Source: Diplocarpon mali
Taxonomy: Eukaryota; Ascomycota; Leotiomycetes; Helotiales; Drepanopezizaceae
Length of the DNA: 64,000 bases
Reading direction: 5' to 3'
Assembly (NCBI GenBank): GCA_024741835.1
Contig: JAENRP010000029.1
Coordinates: 92,966-156,965, forward strand
The first letter of the stretch is position 1; each line of letters starts with the position of its first letter. The notes under the pieces were generated by a model, which did no database searches, had not been told where the DNA came from, and saw only the letters and a program-made list of their open reading frames with translations. The position numbers were made by a program, and so were the translations under genes. Positions 35,621-47,076 of this stretch are shown here, piece by piece.

Positions 35621-35622
35621 GA

Positions 35623-35628
35623 TATAAA
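35623..35628 (+). promoter_or_regulatory. Probable TATA box of the EEP-jacalin gene
   Basis: The hexamer tataaa stands 86 bp before the ATG at 35714, followed by CT-rich sequence (cctcttcccc) of the kind often found near fungal transcription starts. No other TATA is as well placed. Confidence 0.45.
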
Positions 35629-35713
35629 GACCTCTTCCCCGGGTCTCAGCGTTGGTCAAGCTCCAAAGCTGAACCAAGATTCAAGGCTTAATACCAACGC
35701 TCATTCTTTCCCC

Positions 35714-37147
35714 ATGGCTCCTCTCTCAAAGATCTTCGCAGTACTCGCTGCCAGCTTCATAACCTTGGCAATAGCCGATCAAGCGCCACCAGTTCCAACG
35801 AAAGGAGATTTCAATGTTCTGACCATGAATGTGGGCGGAATTTCTGGAGCTATCGATAAAGATGGTGTTCCTGAAGATCAGACCAATGCTAAGACCATCG
35901 GAAAGCTGTTCAGTTCGCTCGGTTACAAAATAATCAACATGCAAGAAGGTCTGGTTCTTAAGCGATTCGTAAAAAAGGAAAGTTGAACTGACTCAGATGA
36001 AACCAGACTTCCACTACAATGACAATATCTACGCGAACGTTAAATACTTGTTTAAGTCTGTCCCTGCACCCGAAGTGCCAAATAGTGATGGCCTCAACAC
36101 TATCTCGGCATTCACCCCGAACGCCTTTGAAAGGGTCAAGTGGAATAAATGCTCCCAAGCTTCAGAATTCGACTGCGACACCGCGAACGGATTTACCATA
36201 ATGCGAGCTCAGATCGCGACAGGCGTATTTGTTGATGTCTACAACCTCCGCGCCGACGCTGGGTATGTCCTTCCCACGTGAGCAAAAATCATACTGACCA
36301 TGCCCACAGAGTTAAAGAAGAAGACAAAGTCGCCCGCGCCTCGAATTTCGACGATCTGGCCACTTACATCGACGTCATGTCAGCTGGGAACCCGGTGATC
36401 ATCCTCGGGGACACCAGCTCCCTCTATACCCGTCAGGGAGACAACCCAACTATATTTGTCACCCGGAATGGAATGAGGGATGTATTCGTCGAACTCCATC
36501 TCAATGGCGTGGATCCTACAGTGGAAAAGGCCTGCAAGAACCCCTCCGTGGTCCAGGACTGCGAGACGACCGACAAAGTCTTCTACCGAGGATCGCGCCA
36601 ACTCCAACTAGAAGCTACGTATTTCAACTACGAATCTCCCAAGTTCATCTCAGCGAGCGGCGGTGTTTTGAGCGACCACAACCCTATCACTGTGAACTTC
36701 ACATGGTCCGTCAGCGACTTGTTCCAACAATCTGACTTATTCGGTAACCCGTCGGGGCAATGGTTCAATGACTTGACATCTCTTCCCGACTCTCCGAAGG
36801 TTGAAACTTTGACGTTCCGCAGCGGCTCAGAATTGGATCAAGTCAGAATTGGCTATGTGGGCGGGAAAGAACTCACCCATGGAGGGTTAGGTGGCGGTGA
36901 AAAAAGTATGTTTCTGGGGAATGACGAGTTCTGGATCTCCGCAAGGATTTGTCAAGGAGGGAGCGGTGATCAGATAAAAATCTACTATCTTTTAGCTACA
37001 ACGAGTAAAGGATATACTCTGGCTGGTGGGGTTGAGTCGGGTCAATGTGTGACATATGAACCGCCCAGTGGGTGGCAGATTGTTGGATACATGGGACGAA
37101 ACACCACTGAGGTTACACAGCTTGGGTTTATCTATGCGCCCATTTAA
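35714..37147 (+). CDS. Secreted endonuclease/exonuclease/phosphatase-family protein fused to a jacalin-like lectin domain, three exons, 442 aa
   Basis: Predicted extracellular metal-dependent phosphoesterase with a carbohydrate-binding tail. Exons: 35714-35948, 36007-36262 and 36310-37147; introns of 58 and 47 bp; 443 codons. The signal peptide is about residues 1-21 (LAASFITLAIA). EEP-fold landmarks: VLTMNVGG (Asn39), INMQED (Glu78), GLNTISAF, IILGDTSS (Asp198) and VLSDHNP (Asp286-His287). The GDTN block common in this subfamily reads GDTSS, so the expected Asn near 200 is Ser, which could weaken catalysis. From about residue 300, GQWFNDL, VRIGYVGG, LTHGGLGGGE and FWISARICQ match the strands of a jacalin-type fold. 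Intron 1 uses an acceptor (accag) 10 bp downstream of another AG, chosen because it restores the frame. Substrate unknown: nucleic acid or a phospholipid headgroup are both possible for this family. Confidence 0.86.
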
Positions 37148-37549
37148 GCATGGTAGAGCTTGACGCTCATGATCTGAACAGTAACGGGACCTCTATTGAG
37201 GTCCGTGACTTGGATGTCCCAAGATACAGGAACCTTCAGGGCAAATCTGTTGAGCTCAGATTCATCACATCTAGTATCGACACGCTTGGATTATATTCGA
37301 AGATTGGGGATGGGCTCGGGATAGCGCCCTCGACGTCTTGGTTGAAGACGAGACAGTTCCAATGTACATTATGACGAATTTCTTGTTTCTCTTGTCGGAA
37401 CATGTACCAGTCCCAATGAGAGACTATGTATCATACCGTTACCAAGACTATCAAGAGATTTTTCTTCAATTTACTGTTCACAGCCGCGAGTCATTATCCA
37501 GTAAATCCACAGCGTCTTTAGCGAGGCCCCTGAAGAAGTTAACAACATC

Positions 37550-38918
37550 TTACACAACATACGAAACTTTAACCGACCACGAAGCCTGATAGCCAGCACC
37601 AGCAGCACCGTAATTATGAATCACAAGTCCGCTTCCAACTATCTCCCTCTCCAGCCTTGGCCCCCCTCTACGACCCGCTGCAGTGCTCAGGTCAGCTTGG
37701 ATCCCCTCTACACACTTGAACACTGGTCAAGAGCCCGATTTTGCTGAAACGGAAATGAGATAATCCTTACGTCTCAAGCCAACACCATGCTGCAAAATCT
37801 TCAGATCCTCCGGCCGTCCCAGCTCGGGAGCGAGCGCACAGCACCTGCTCTTGATATCTTCCGCGAGCGCCAAATCCACTTCACCGCCCCACTCGTTGTC
37901 GAAACGACAACCGCCGAGAACGATGCCACCCTTCAGCAGAATTAGCCCAAGTTTCCTCAATACTTATGAGCACGGGAATCTCTGAACATCTATTCAGTCT
38001 GGAGACGAAAAACAAAAACATGCAAGAGCCTATACTTACGCCCGGGTTGCGGGGAAAGACGTAGGTGGTGTTTTTGTTGACGCGCTGAGGAGAGCGGAAG
38101 TACATCCTCGTCAAAGGAGTCTTTGGTGTTTCAACAAGCATCACTTGGCCCTGTTGTATATCAGAACACGAGCCGAGGGGACTGAAACGTGGAGATGGTG
38201 AGAGCGTTCACTTTTGTTGGGTACATGGATGTATCTTCCACGCCTTTGAGAGAGTAGGAGCCGAGTCCCGTGCAATTGAAGACGGCTTTTGCTCCCGGGT
38301 ACTCCTTGAATACGTCTGAGATATCGGAGATGGCCTTTCTTCGAATCTCAACGTTTCCCGTCTTCAAGCACTCATGCTGTAGCCTATGTATGTCCGTCAG
38401 CACCCGCTCGCTCGATATACACACCTTTGTATCCAAAATACCACTAGATATCTAGCAACTTACCACGGTAGATAAACTTGCACATTGACCACAAAGGTCC
38501 CGCACTCATACCCAAAGACCGCATCCCTCCTCAACTCCCCTTTCCCCAACCACCTCAATCCCGTCATTCCCTCGTACCAAACCCTGCCCGTCCCCTTGCT
38601 CAAGATACCAGCTTGCTCAATCTCGCTATCGTAGAACGCTTGGATATTCATCCGCTGCACACCCGCCTCCTTGACGCCGTCGGCCAGCTTAGCGAATTTC
38701 CTATAAGTGACCTCGTCCCAAGCTTCCTGACGGCCGTTGTCCGTAGCACAGGATAACCAGTTGGCTCCCGCCCATGGGGAGGTATAATCTATGTGTCTGT
38801 CTCCAGGAAGATGGGTGGCTAGCATTTTGATGCTGGAATCTGGGTGGCGGGTGGAGAGTTCCAAGGCCGTCGTGAGGCCTATGACCCCGGCGCCTAGAAT
38901 CACGAATTGGTCAGGCAT
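37550..38918 (-). CDS. D-amino-acid oxidase (FAD-dependent, DAO family), five exons, 341 aa
   Basis: Oxidatively deaminates D-amino acids to 2-oxo acids with H2O2 and ammonia; fungal enzymes are usually peroxisomal. Minus-strand exons: 38918-38464, 38383-38212, 38150-38040, 37930-37771 and 37677-37550; introns 61-109 bp; 342 codons. The dinucleotide-binding loop GAGVIGL lies at residues 9-15, DYTSPWAGANW binds the FAD pyrophosphate region, CTGLGSYSLKGVED and VETPKTPLTRMYFRSP follow, then VLGGCRFDNEWGGEVD and the C-terminal signature VIHNYGAAGAGYQASW. In most DAO proteins that last block reads HNYGHGGxG, so a His-Gly pair appears as Ala-Ala. The protein ends YVV with no SKL-like peroxisomal signal and is short after the signature. 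Exon 1's last codon (Trp) is split by the intron. The family is certain; D-Ala versus D-Asp preference is not visible. Confidence 0.88.
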
Positions 38919-39422
38919 CGTGTCGTGCTTTGTAGAAATGTGATTCTGGACGGTATGGATTTTGATGTCTCTTTTATGCTTGCCGAATCTCTCTTCGAAG
39001 TGCGGTATCAGTAACAGGTGACTCGAGGCTCGTAGCTTAGAAGTCAAGAGTGGGGCTGGCGGCGGTGTCTAATGCTGGGTCAAGCAATTGGATATTTGCA
39101 TTTTTATTCTGCACCTGAAGACGAAAACAATCCAAAAAATATTGAGGAGAGACCTACTCCACCCACTTCCGCTCTTTTGGGCAAGTTGCTGCCACGCTGG
39201 ATTGAGATGCACTTGCTTTCATCTTTCTTCAACTTCACAGTCTGTAATTAACATTCAGAGGATATTGGGGAAGGGTTCAGTACTGACTCGGGGGCTTACT
39301 TGAGCCGATGGATAGTAGTTGTCTGTATTATTATCTGATGATAACCTCCTAGCACGTAGCAACCTAAACGCCGGCTGATTCACCCTCGCTATACCATGAT
39401 CCCAAACCAGTTCTACAGTGAA
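38919..39422. other. Intergenic between DAO start and the Ser-rich gene's stop
   Basis: No gene is seen. It should contain the DAO promoter (right of 38918) and the terminator of the 39423-41418 gene. Confidence 0.5.
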
Positions 39423-41418
39423 CTACTCGATGCTCATCTTCATCAGTCCATCATTTGTATCTACCATCCCTTGAAACCCGACTCTCTTCGGACCCCCATT
39501 CGTACCCAGCTTGGCTGCTTCACCCTTGCTTGACGGTCGAGAACCCCAAGGTTGGTGTTCCCTCTGCATGGGGCTCTGCATTATTGGTGAGTTATGGACA
39601 CTCATGCCCGGGCTGACTGCTCTGCGCTTGAAGCTTGTGGGATCAAAATCGTCTTCTCTGCGCCGCTTGTTGTTTACCTTCCGGGTGATCTCTGCGGTTG
39701 TAGGGCCGAAATTTGGCTGCGGCGTCGAGGCTCTCGAGGGCGAGGACAATGCGGGATCGGTGTTTGAGGTTGTTGGGAATAGTGGCGGTGTTGACACCCG
39801 AGGCGAGCCGAGAGAAATATCTTCGCTGATGCCAGAGGAAGAGCCGCGGGGGAGAAATTGGGGAGGCGAGGTGCGACTGCTCTCTTCCTTAAAGGTGTCC
39901 CAGAACTCCTTGCCCTTGGAGTTGCGCATGGCATGCTGTTTGAAGTCACTCGAAAGACCTTGAGATATATCTGCCATGATGTCATCTTCTGGTATCCCTT
40001 CCAAGGAGTCGTGTGTGGTGGGTCCCAGGCTTGGAGAAGAGTGCGTGGTCGTGGTATTAGATAGAGAAGGATGTCTTGGCTCGAGTTCCATGTCACTTTC
40101 TCTTGTGAGGCGGACAACTTCTGCTTCCCGTCGAACTTCTGTCTCGATAGGGGCGTTCTCTTCAGCCAGCGCAGCTCGGATCCTGGCAAAGCCTTTCGTC
40201 TTTGGCTGCGAGTTATTAGCTCGGTTCAAAAACAAGGGCCAAAAGTCTGCCTACCAGCATATTTCCTCTCCTGGTGACAGCCCTCCGAATGACCCCCCTT
40301 TGTGCATCTCTACCAGGTGTGACGGGCAGTCCCTCCACATTCTCCAAAGTCGACTTCAGCGTGCCGTCATCGCTTTCGCTCCCAGATATATGTAGCTGAT
40401 TAGCAGCCCAGCTTATGCTCTCCCTCCGTGTACGCGAACCCTCCGCAGCCATGTCCCTTCCAAGGTATCCATTATTTTTACCGTCGATGTTACGCATGAT
40501 GGGTGGGGACTTCGACCTTGGGCTGACCATCGAGTTACCACTAACACTGCCGCTGCTAGAGCTCTGTCTGCTCTTGCCGTTTTGAAGTCGCGCGCGTTGG
40601 AAGTTCATGAGGGAAGAAACCGCTGGCGACTGCCTCGCCCAGCCGCTGCCTGGACTTTGAACAGGGAGCGCACCGAAAGCCCCGTTCATCTTATTTACTT
40701 GTGGTGTCGTGAGAATAGAGTCGTCGATATCGTCTGCATCCATGGGGTCGTCCTCGTCGGAGCTACTGTCAGATGATTCCGACATCATCATATTCACACT
40801 CCCCAGCGAGCTCGAGACAGTCATCCGATCCGCATTCGCCATATTCGACCATAAAGAGCCCGGGTGGTTGTTTACGGAGTCGCAGCCAGCTGCGAAGGGG
40901 AACCCATTCTTCCTGTTTGGTATGTTAATCGCCCGGCCGGGCATGATTGGTGACGAGTCCGGTGATGATTCTGCGAGCGTGCTGTGGTGAAGGTTAGTAG
41001 CCGCCCGCGAGAAGTCTAAGCCCCGCGAGCGCCGTGGCAGGACACTTGAAGGCGAGCCATATGTCTGCGAATGGTCCAATTTTGGCGACAGAGGCACCCG
41101 GTTGATATGTGCCGATGTGCTTGGGGACATGAGGTCTCGAGCTGGCATCCGCAGCGAGAGACCGCGTGAGAAGGCAGGGCGCTGTGGAGTCTTCGGGCTT
41201 CTATCGAGCGCACTGTCGTCTTTCGACTTCCTCTTCTCCGGCTCCCGAAACTTTGGAGATGGAGACAGAACTGGTGGTCCCCCATCAGATAACGATCTTG
41301 TCTTCGACGGCGATCCTGAAACTGCTGGTCGTGACGGAGAGCCGCCCTTGTCTCCAGCGTTGCCATTTCCCAAGTCCATATCAGGGCTCATCATCTCGCT
41401 CAATTGGCTTCTCAGCAT
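39423..41418 (-). CDS. Conserved-looking Ser/Pro-rich protein, two exons, 648 aa, many SP/TP sites
   Basis: Function unknown. Exons on the minus strand are 41418-40255 and 40205-39423, with a 49-bp intron (GTAGGC...GCAG) falling between codons; 649 codons. The protein is largely disordered and packed with Ser-Pro and Thr-Pro pairs (KTPQRPAFSRG, INRVPLSPKLDHS, DSSPIMPG), as in substrates of proline-directed kinases. Likely folded or conserved blocks are PRRSRGLDFSRAATNLHHST (about residues 130-149), an acidic run SDSSSDEDDPMDADD, and a basic block that crosses the intron (RRAVTRRGNML then PKTKGFARIRAALAEE). A possible nuclear signal is NNKRRREDD near the C-terminal third. No signal peptide or membrane span. 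A cell-cycle or nuclear regulator is plausible from the SP/TP density and NLS but not shown. Confidence 0.82.
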
Positions 41419-42979
41419 GATTTCAACGATTACCCGCCGTGTTGTTGTGAGTTCGAGAATTTTTGTAACAAGGCTGAGGATTTCAGGTGCTGGTAAACTG
41501 AATAGTATGATCTCTTTGGGCTGTCATGGCTAGAGCAATGAAGTTGCCAGCTAGAATTCGGAGGTTAAGTCTGTATTATTTTTTAGTTTGAAAATTACGC
41601 TGATCTGACGATGTGAACTTGGTGGTGGGATTATATGATGTCAAAAGAATGGTTGATGGAAAAGATCTCGACCATAACCACACAAGGCTAAGATCTATTA
41701 GCCTGATTCCGGCGGGGGCGTACTAATCGGAGGTGGGTCTTACGGTAGCCAGACCTAGACGGACAGCGCAACTGCTGCAACTTATTATTGCAATTTGTTG
41801 TTTTGATGCAGCTAGCATAAGAAGAAATCTTTAACGCAAGCTGGGAGTCTTTGGTTAGTGGTTAAGCCTGAGGGCTGTAATGAGAGATTAATCTAAATAG
41901 TTAAGTGATAAGAAGAATCTTCAGTGCGAGAAATATAAGTTGGCTCGGGCCCGGTGTGAAACAGACTTAGAAAAGCTCCGAATGTAGGTGCAAGGAAGTG
42001 CGCTGCTATTGATGGCCATAGTCGGCCACCGTAACCCCGGCTTCGAATCCCTTCCAGCAAAATAAGGTCAAGAGCCGAAAGCGGGTCGACCAGGGCTACT
42101 CTGCATCTCGCCTATTGGCACAGACCTTCTCGCTTGTAACACCTACTGTTTGTTTAGTATTGCCCTGGTGTTTATCAGCAACTTCCGGCCTACATAGGTA
42201 AGTTATACTCCCGTTTCTTTTCGTCTCAAGTACGATAGATCCAAGGTCTCACAGAAATTATTTAGGTATTGGGAAAGAAGAGTGTACTCTAGTGTCTTGA
42301 TGCCGAGAGCCACAAGGCACGAAATTGGCATATATATATATATCCTTTTAGTATGCTCTATTAGTTCTAAACTTCGTAGAACAAGTAAGAGACGCTTGAG
42401 TTGGACGAAGTTATAAGGAGGAAACTGGAATCAAAATCTCTTTGTTGAACTATTTGGCCTATTACACATAGTAATCCCAATTCTTTAGATAGGTGTCTAG
42501 ATTATGTCTTCGTTGATAGTTGTTCCTTCTAAGTCTTAGGCGAGTATATTTCTAAAAAGGCGCTTACGCAAATATAGTCGCCTTGGTTTATTTATTCTAA
42601 GATAAGCACTTACTAATAGCGGCTATATGGAGTTGTAAATCTGGGAGTTCTCCAAGTGGTATGCAGAAGCTTGTAAAATTCGATTCTAACTATACATTTG
42701 AGCTCCCTTAGTAGAGTTGCTCCGTAGGTCACTTCAGGGGCTAATTACATAAGCACGTCTTCAGAGTCTGATGCTCCTCACTGCGGAACAAGCTATTTAT
42801 TTAATTATATTAACCTTCTTGCTGGTAGGCTGTGGCTCTTGACCATAACCCTTCTTACTAACTTTAGATATCGAAAATCTTCGAAAATTTTAGGCTTTAA
42901 AACTCATCCTTTTCCCTAGATACTTTAACCTGCTTTATCCCCTTTTATATCCCTTATTGAGCTTCTCCCTCAATTGTTG
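41419..42979. other. Intergenic, repeat-like, no gene seen
   Basis: Promoter of the Ser-rich gene at the left, then AT-rich sequence with a short (TA)n run at 42332-42342. No coding region is supported. A B-box-like gcttcgaatcc near 42049 lacks the rest of a tRNA. Confidence 0.45.
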
Positions 42980-43209
42980 GTACATATTAAAAAAGCCCCG
43001 GAGTATGCAAGTTAAGGTGGAAAGTAACAGGTATTCAAAAAGATGTAGTGGATTTTTACTTTAAATTCTTAAAAAGTTCTAGCTTTATTCAACTTAGGGT
43101 CTAGTTGTTTCGTAGTCGAAAGGACTCAATCCCGGCTCTGTAGGCTCTTTTGAAAAATCCGCAGATCTAAAGGAGACACCGCAGACAAGTGATGAGTCGT
43201 CGTCTCCCC

Positions 43210-43215
<6 letters not shown>
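42980..43215 (+). repeat. Old repeat, copy 2 (pair with 31535-31800)
   Basis: Same orientation and block order as copy 1: aaagttctagcttt, tcccggctctg and gagtcgtcgtctcc. The right end runs into the hexamer microsatellite. Confidence 0.5.
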
Positions 43216-43241
<26 letters not shown>

Positions 43242-43242
43242 G
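43211..43242 (+). repeat. Hexanucleotide microsatellite (TATGTA)n
   Basis: Five uninterrupted tatgta units starting at 43211, followed by a broken unit. Located immediately after the old repeat. Confidence 0.85.
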
Positions 43243-43955
43243 CATATTAACAGAGACTTTACGGCATTGAAAACCAAAGGCTTAGGGCATCTAAATAGCT
43301 TCGCTTACGTTTCTCGGTAGTAATAATTCCTAATTTTCAGTGGATCTTCCGCCCTGGTTTGGATACACCGGACTCGAAATAACAGTGCCCCTCCTAGGCC
43401 GGAAATTTTCGATGCTTCCTCGAGGCTCTTACTATTCGAATGGTTATCATTGTACTGCGAAATTCTCATTGTTCTCTAATCGCAGTTGCTCAAGTCTTGA
43501 GTTTTTCGCAAAGTCTCAGTTACTCTTGTCCAGCTTGACTCCGAGGCAACCAGTAGAGAATTGACAGCTTGGATTAGGTCGAGTAGGAAACGTTCTTTGT
43601 AGTTAGTGATTGGATGTTTACCCCGCCTGATTTTTGCGATCTTAAATCAGCTCTCTGTCAAATCAGAGAAATACGTGTTTCAAGTGGTGATTGTTTTGAA
43701 GATAAACCAATAGGCATTGCACTGTTAGTCTCTAATCTCGATATTTATATGCTTCAAACTCTATTGGTCATATCTCAGTCATTAGCAGTAAATTCATAAC
43801 GTAAATTCAATTTTCTGTGAAGAGATTAACTAGGAGGCACTATACTCTAAATAGAACAATATACTTCATTACTCTAACCAAACTGCACCAATCTTATAAG
43901 TCTATCTTTCCTACCCTCACTTGATGCCTAGTATCTTGCACACATTCCTCCATGA
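43243..43955. other. Intergenic, no gene supported
   Basis: A few frames of 60-75 codons on the plus strand carry no recognisable domain and no splice partners. Confidence 0.45.
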
Positions 43956-43958
43956 TAT

Positions 43959-44944
43959 CTAGCTGGAACTGCTCTCTGCATTCTTGCTTTCCTCATCGTA
44001 GTAGAAAGTCTTCGCTTCGTGCTGAGGCCACAAAAGACAATCCTCATCGAAGTTGCACTCCCTGTCGCACGTGCCTTTGTGCTGCCGAAACTCGATACTC
44101 GGCCACGCAGACCTGTGTGTGAGGGTCGAGACGCCTATGAAGTTGTAATTAGCCATCTTGCCGCTGGCTCCTATGCTCATCAGTCTAGTGAGCTTGCTGA
44201 GGAGGCGCTCAGGCTTGCTCTACTCTAAAGTGGAGATTATTGTTAAGAACATCAATATGCTTGGTAGTTCCCTGCGTGTTTCTTGAAACTCTTTGGTCTA
44301 GTTGCACCTATGGCGCATGCTCTTCCTGAACTCGTGGTCGTAGCTCTGTCTAGGATGGACAGCGTCGATTTGCGGCTCAAAGCAGTAGAACAAGGATAGG
44401 GTCTGGGATACATGGTTTTGGTTGGAACTCCTCTGGACATATTCAACGTGCATATACAGGCCTATGATCCTATTTGTTACGATTTTGAAAAGTTTGGGTA
44501 AGGGGCTGCTCATTCGTCCCACCTCTTCCAGAGACTCAGAGTAGAGTAGGAAAGCAGGAGATACAATCTCGACGCCGGTCCAACTGTATCTCTAGTTGTC
44601 CACTAGTAAATATTCATCAGTGGGATCAAGTGGATGTTAAATGCTGCTCTCGTTATTCAGGGACCAGCTCGTGTGGTCTTTATTATCCTTGCCATTGTCG
44701 CTGACGCAGAAACCAGCATCTGCGATCGCTCGAATAAACTCGGCCTGGATGCGTGAATGGTAGTACACGGCAGATTATAGTGGGCTCCCTGGATGTCTGT
44801 ACAGTATTTTTTTACATCATCTGGGCTTTCAGTTGCTGGAAAGATTACGAGACGTGTTTCAGATGGATTGTGGTGCCCTTGGTCTCCAAGAACCGAGGCG
44901 ACGGCAAGCTAGATCTCGACACCAAAGGTGAATTGCTTATTCAT
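43959..44944 (-). pseudogene. Amidoligase-family pseudogene
   Basis: Fungal amidoligases (ATP-grasp/GCS-like fold) are predicted to form amide bonds on peptides or amino acids. The minus strand begins MNKQFTFGVEI at 44944, matching the FGVEIE start of the family, but the next codon is TAG (44909-44911), probably the active-site-region Glu codon mutated. After a frameshift comes WSLNNESSI, and after another VEIVSPAFLL, VTNRIIGLYMHVEYVQ and LFYCFEPQIDAVHP, which match the ELVSP, GLHVH and FE..I..LHP blocks; the usual GLHVH reads GLYMH. A third part (KMANYNFIGV and PSIEFRQHKGTC) matches the YNF and TIEFRQHEGT blocks near the C-terminus. Stops, at least three frame changes and altered key residues show it is dead. 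Confidence 0.78.
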
Positions 44945-45461
44945 GGTGCATCCAGAATTATTGGATATGACGGAAAATCTGGCAACAAATTTTGAAGTGG
45001 GAATGTCAAGAATGAATGGAAACTGCTGACTTATGTTCAATGGTATTGTTCATAACAAGGAAAGGTATTCCTTTCACAATATCTCCTCTTGCTGAGTCTT
45101 TGGACCAAGAGCGCTTGAACAACAATTTCCTTTGTATTGGAATTTAAATAATACCAACTATCTTATTTATCCTCAGACAAACATATATCCTTGTTCTTGG
45201 CCACTCAGAGCCTCGAGAAAGAATTTGGTTGCGGATGATCCTAACCTCAATGTGAAGATACTAATATACAAAGAAGCATGACACTACGAGATAATTTTTT
45301 TTTAATTTAGCTTCTTTATTGCTGAAATTCGAGTAAATTCCATTACAAGCGAAAGCCATGGCAATATTGCTGATTCGGGTCGCAGATCCTTGCTGTCTCA
45401 GAACATCCGACAGATAGCCATAAGAATAATCATAGATACAGCAATACTGCCGCCAGCACTT
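44945..45461. other. Intergenic, no gene seen
   Basis: AT-rich, with a poly-T run at 45295-45303. It lies between the amidoligase relic and the stop codon of the DUF1479 gene. Confidence 0.5.
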
Positions 45462-47076
45462 TCAAAAGCCCAAGACCTCATTAGCCAAGGCTCGAATTGC
45501 GACTTGTCCGGGAGTCAGGCCTTCTTCTTCGACGTCGAATTGTTCGAGTCCCATGATTCTTCTTCCCTCAAGTGTCAAGATGTCTTCCACTTTGCCTCGG
45601 TCTTCATGGTGTTTTTCTTGCTCTTCTCCATCCCGAGATACCATGTCTGGTGGAGGAACACCTTCAAGAAACGCTTTTCGCTGCTCGACTAGATTACCGA
45701 TATTGTAGGCAGTGAGAGGGACCACGGGGATGTATGCGACAGATGAGTCCGAGGTTCCTCCGTGCGTCTCTTCGACTTTGTGGACCATCTGTTGATATGT
45801 CAGTTACCATCATGACTCCCAGGGAGAATTTGAGTCTCACATCGCAGTGCCAGAATACATAGTCTCCAGGGGCAGCTTTGGGTGCAGAGACGATGGTCTT
45901 ATCCATGTACAAACCTGGGTGCCAGCTCTCCTTGACAACCTGACCCATGCCAGGATCAGCACCATAGAAGTAAGTCGATTCCATATCCAGATTGTCATTC
46001 TTATCAAAGAATGGGCGCAGAAGGATGTAGGCGGTCGACAATCTGATGTCGGGAAGCAATTGCAAAGTACCCTGACGAGGAGCGTTGTCCGCCAGACTCA
46101 ACCACCCTAAATCAAAGTGAGTTCAAAGACTTAGCTCGCCTCAGACCTGAAGTACCTTGGATACTTCTGAAAACAGAACAAGCTCCTGGCCCACCGTAGA
46201 GATCAATGACGGCCTGAGCACGATGGTCCATATTCCAAGCATCATAGTCTTCCCATTTACCCTCCCAAATGGCCCGGAAAGTCCTGCTATTCTCCTCGTC
46301 CTCCCATCTCTCAATTGATCCATTATCCAAATGCGCCGGAAGTGTTCGAGAGTCACCTGGATGTCGTACCCGGAAGCGGTCTGCGTAGAGAGCCTGACTG
46401 CTCAAATCAATCTCGATATCTTGGCCGCACGAGAAGAGGTTGGACATGGCGGTTTGACATGCGATGACTGAAGGGTGACTGCGAGCCTGGAGTTGAGGCT
46501 TGGTCCAATAGACTTTCCACCATTGAGGGTCTCGCGGGGGGAGGGGATTACCGGCGACGGCCGGATGGCGTGTAACATAGTCGATCAACTGAGACTTCCA
46601 CTCCAATGCTTGCTCTCGACCGACAACGCCACGAACGACACAACAGCCTCTGGATTTGATGAGATCTGCGACACCTTGGGGGAATCTTCCATCCGATCCG
46701 ATGGATGCGAAGTCAACAGTGGGAACATACTGAGGATGTCAGGTCAGTTTGCACGTGTCAGAAACTTCAGAAACTTCGAATTTACGTCAGGCCCAGCAAT
46801 CTCGATTTCTGCAGCTCTATCCTTCAGAGCGATCAGCAGACGATTCCAACTATCCTGCACGGCTGCATGGTTTTCAGACGTCACAAGTCTCCTCTTGATG
46901 TCGACAAATCGACCGTCTAATGGCTTTGGGAGCTCGCTGTCCAATGTCGCCCAAACATCTCCTGGCCTGTCATCTTTCTTCAACCGACTGATCAGTTTTA
47001 TTTCGGGATTCGTACTCGCCAAAGAGCTCGAGGATGGGCGGCTTTTCACGGGTACTATGGTTGCCACGGTTGCCAT
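45462..47076 (-). CDS. DUF1479 family protein (putative Fe(II)/2-oxoglutarate-dioxygenase fold), four exons, 485 aa
   Basis: Enzymatic role not known; the family (including bacterial YbiU) has the jelly-roll fold of iron/2-oxoglutarate dioxygenases. Minus-strand exons: 47076-46786, 46729-46156, 46106-45841 and 45788-45462; introns 49-56 bp; 486 codons. Visible blocks: DIKRRLVTSENHAAVQDSW, VDFASIGSDG, SRGCCVVRGVV, PQWWKVYWTKPQ, FRSIQGWLSLADNAPRQGTL (joined over intron 2), RPFF, ESWHPGLY and the putative metal-binding WHCD (about residues 374-377), then SSVAYIPVVPLT. The C-terminal part has GVPPPDM and MGLEQF blocks as in other fungal members. I chose the Met at 47076 because similarity begins soon after it; a Met 24 codons upstream (47148) is in frame and possible. 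No disabling change is seen. Confidence 0.87.

Noticed and set aside
37150..37374. 74-codon plus-strand frame right after the EEP-jacalin gene
   Set aside because: No domain, no promoter evidence and poor codon pattern; it lies in the convergent 3' region with the D-amino-acid oxidase gene.
39511..39963. 150-codon plus-strand frame
   Set aside because: Complementary to the coding sequence of the Ser-rich minus-strand gene, whose composition keeps the antisense frame open.
42044..42062. Second tRNA B-box-like sequence (gcttcgaatcc)
   Set aside because: No paired stems or upstream A box; not a tRNA.
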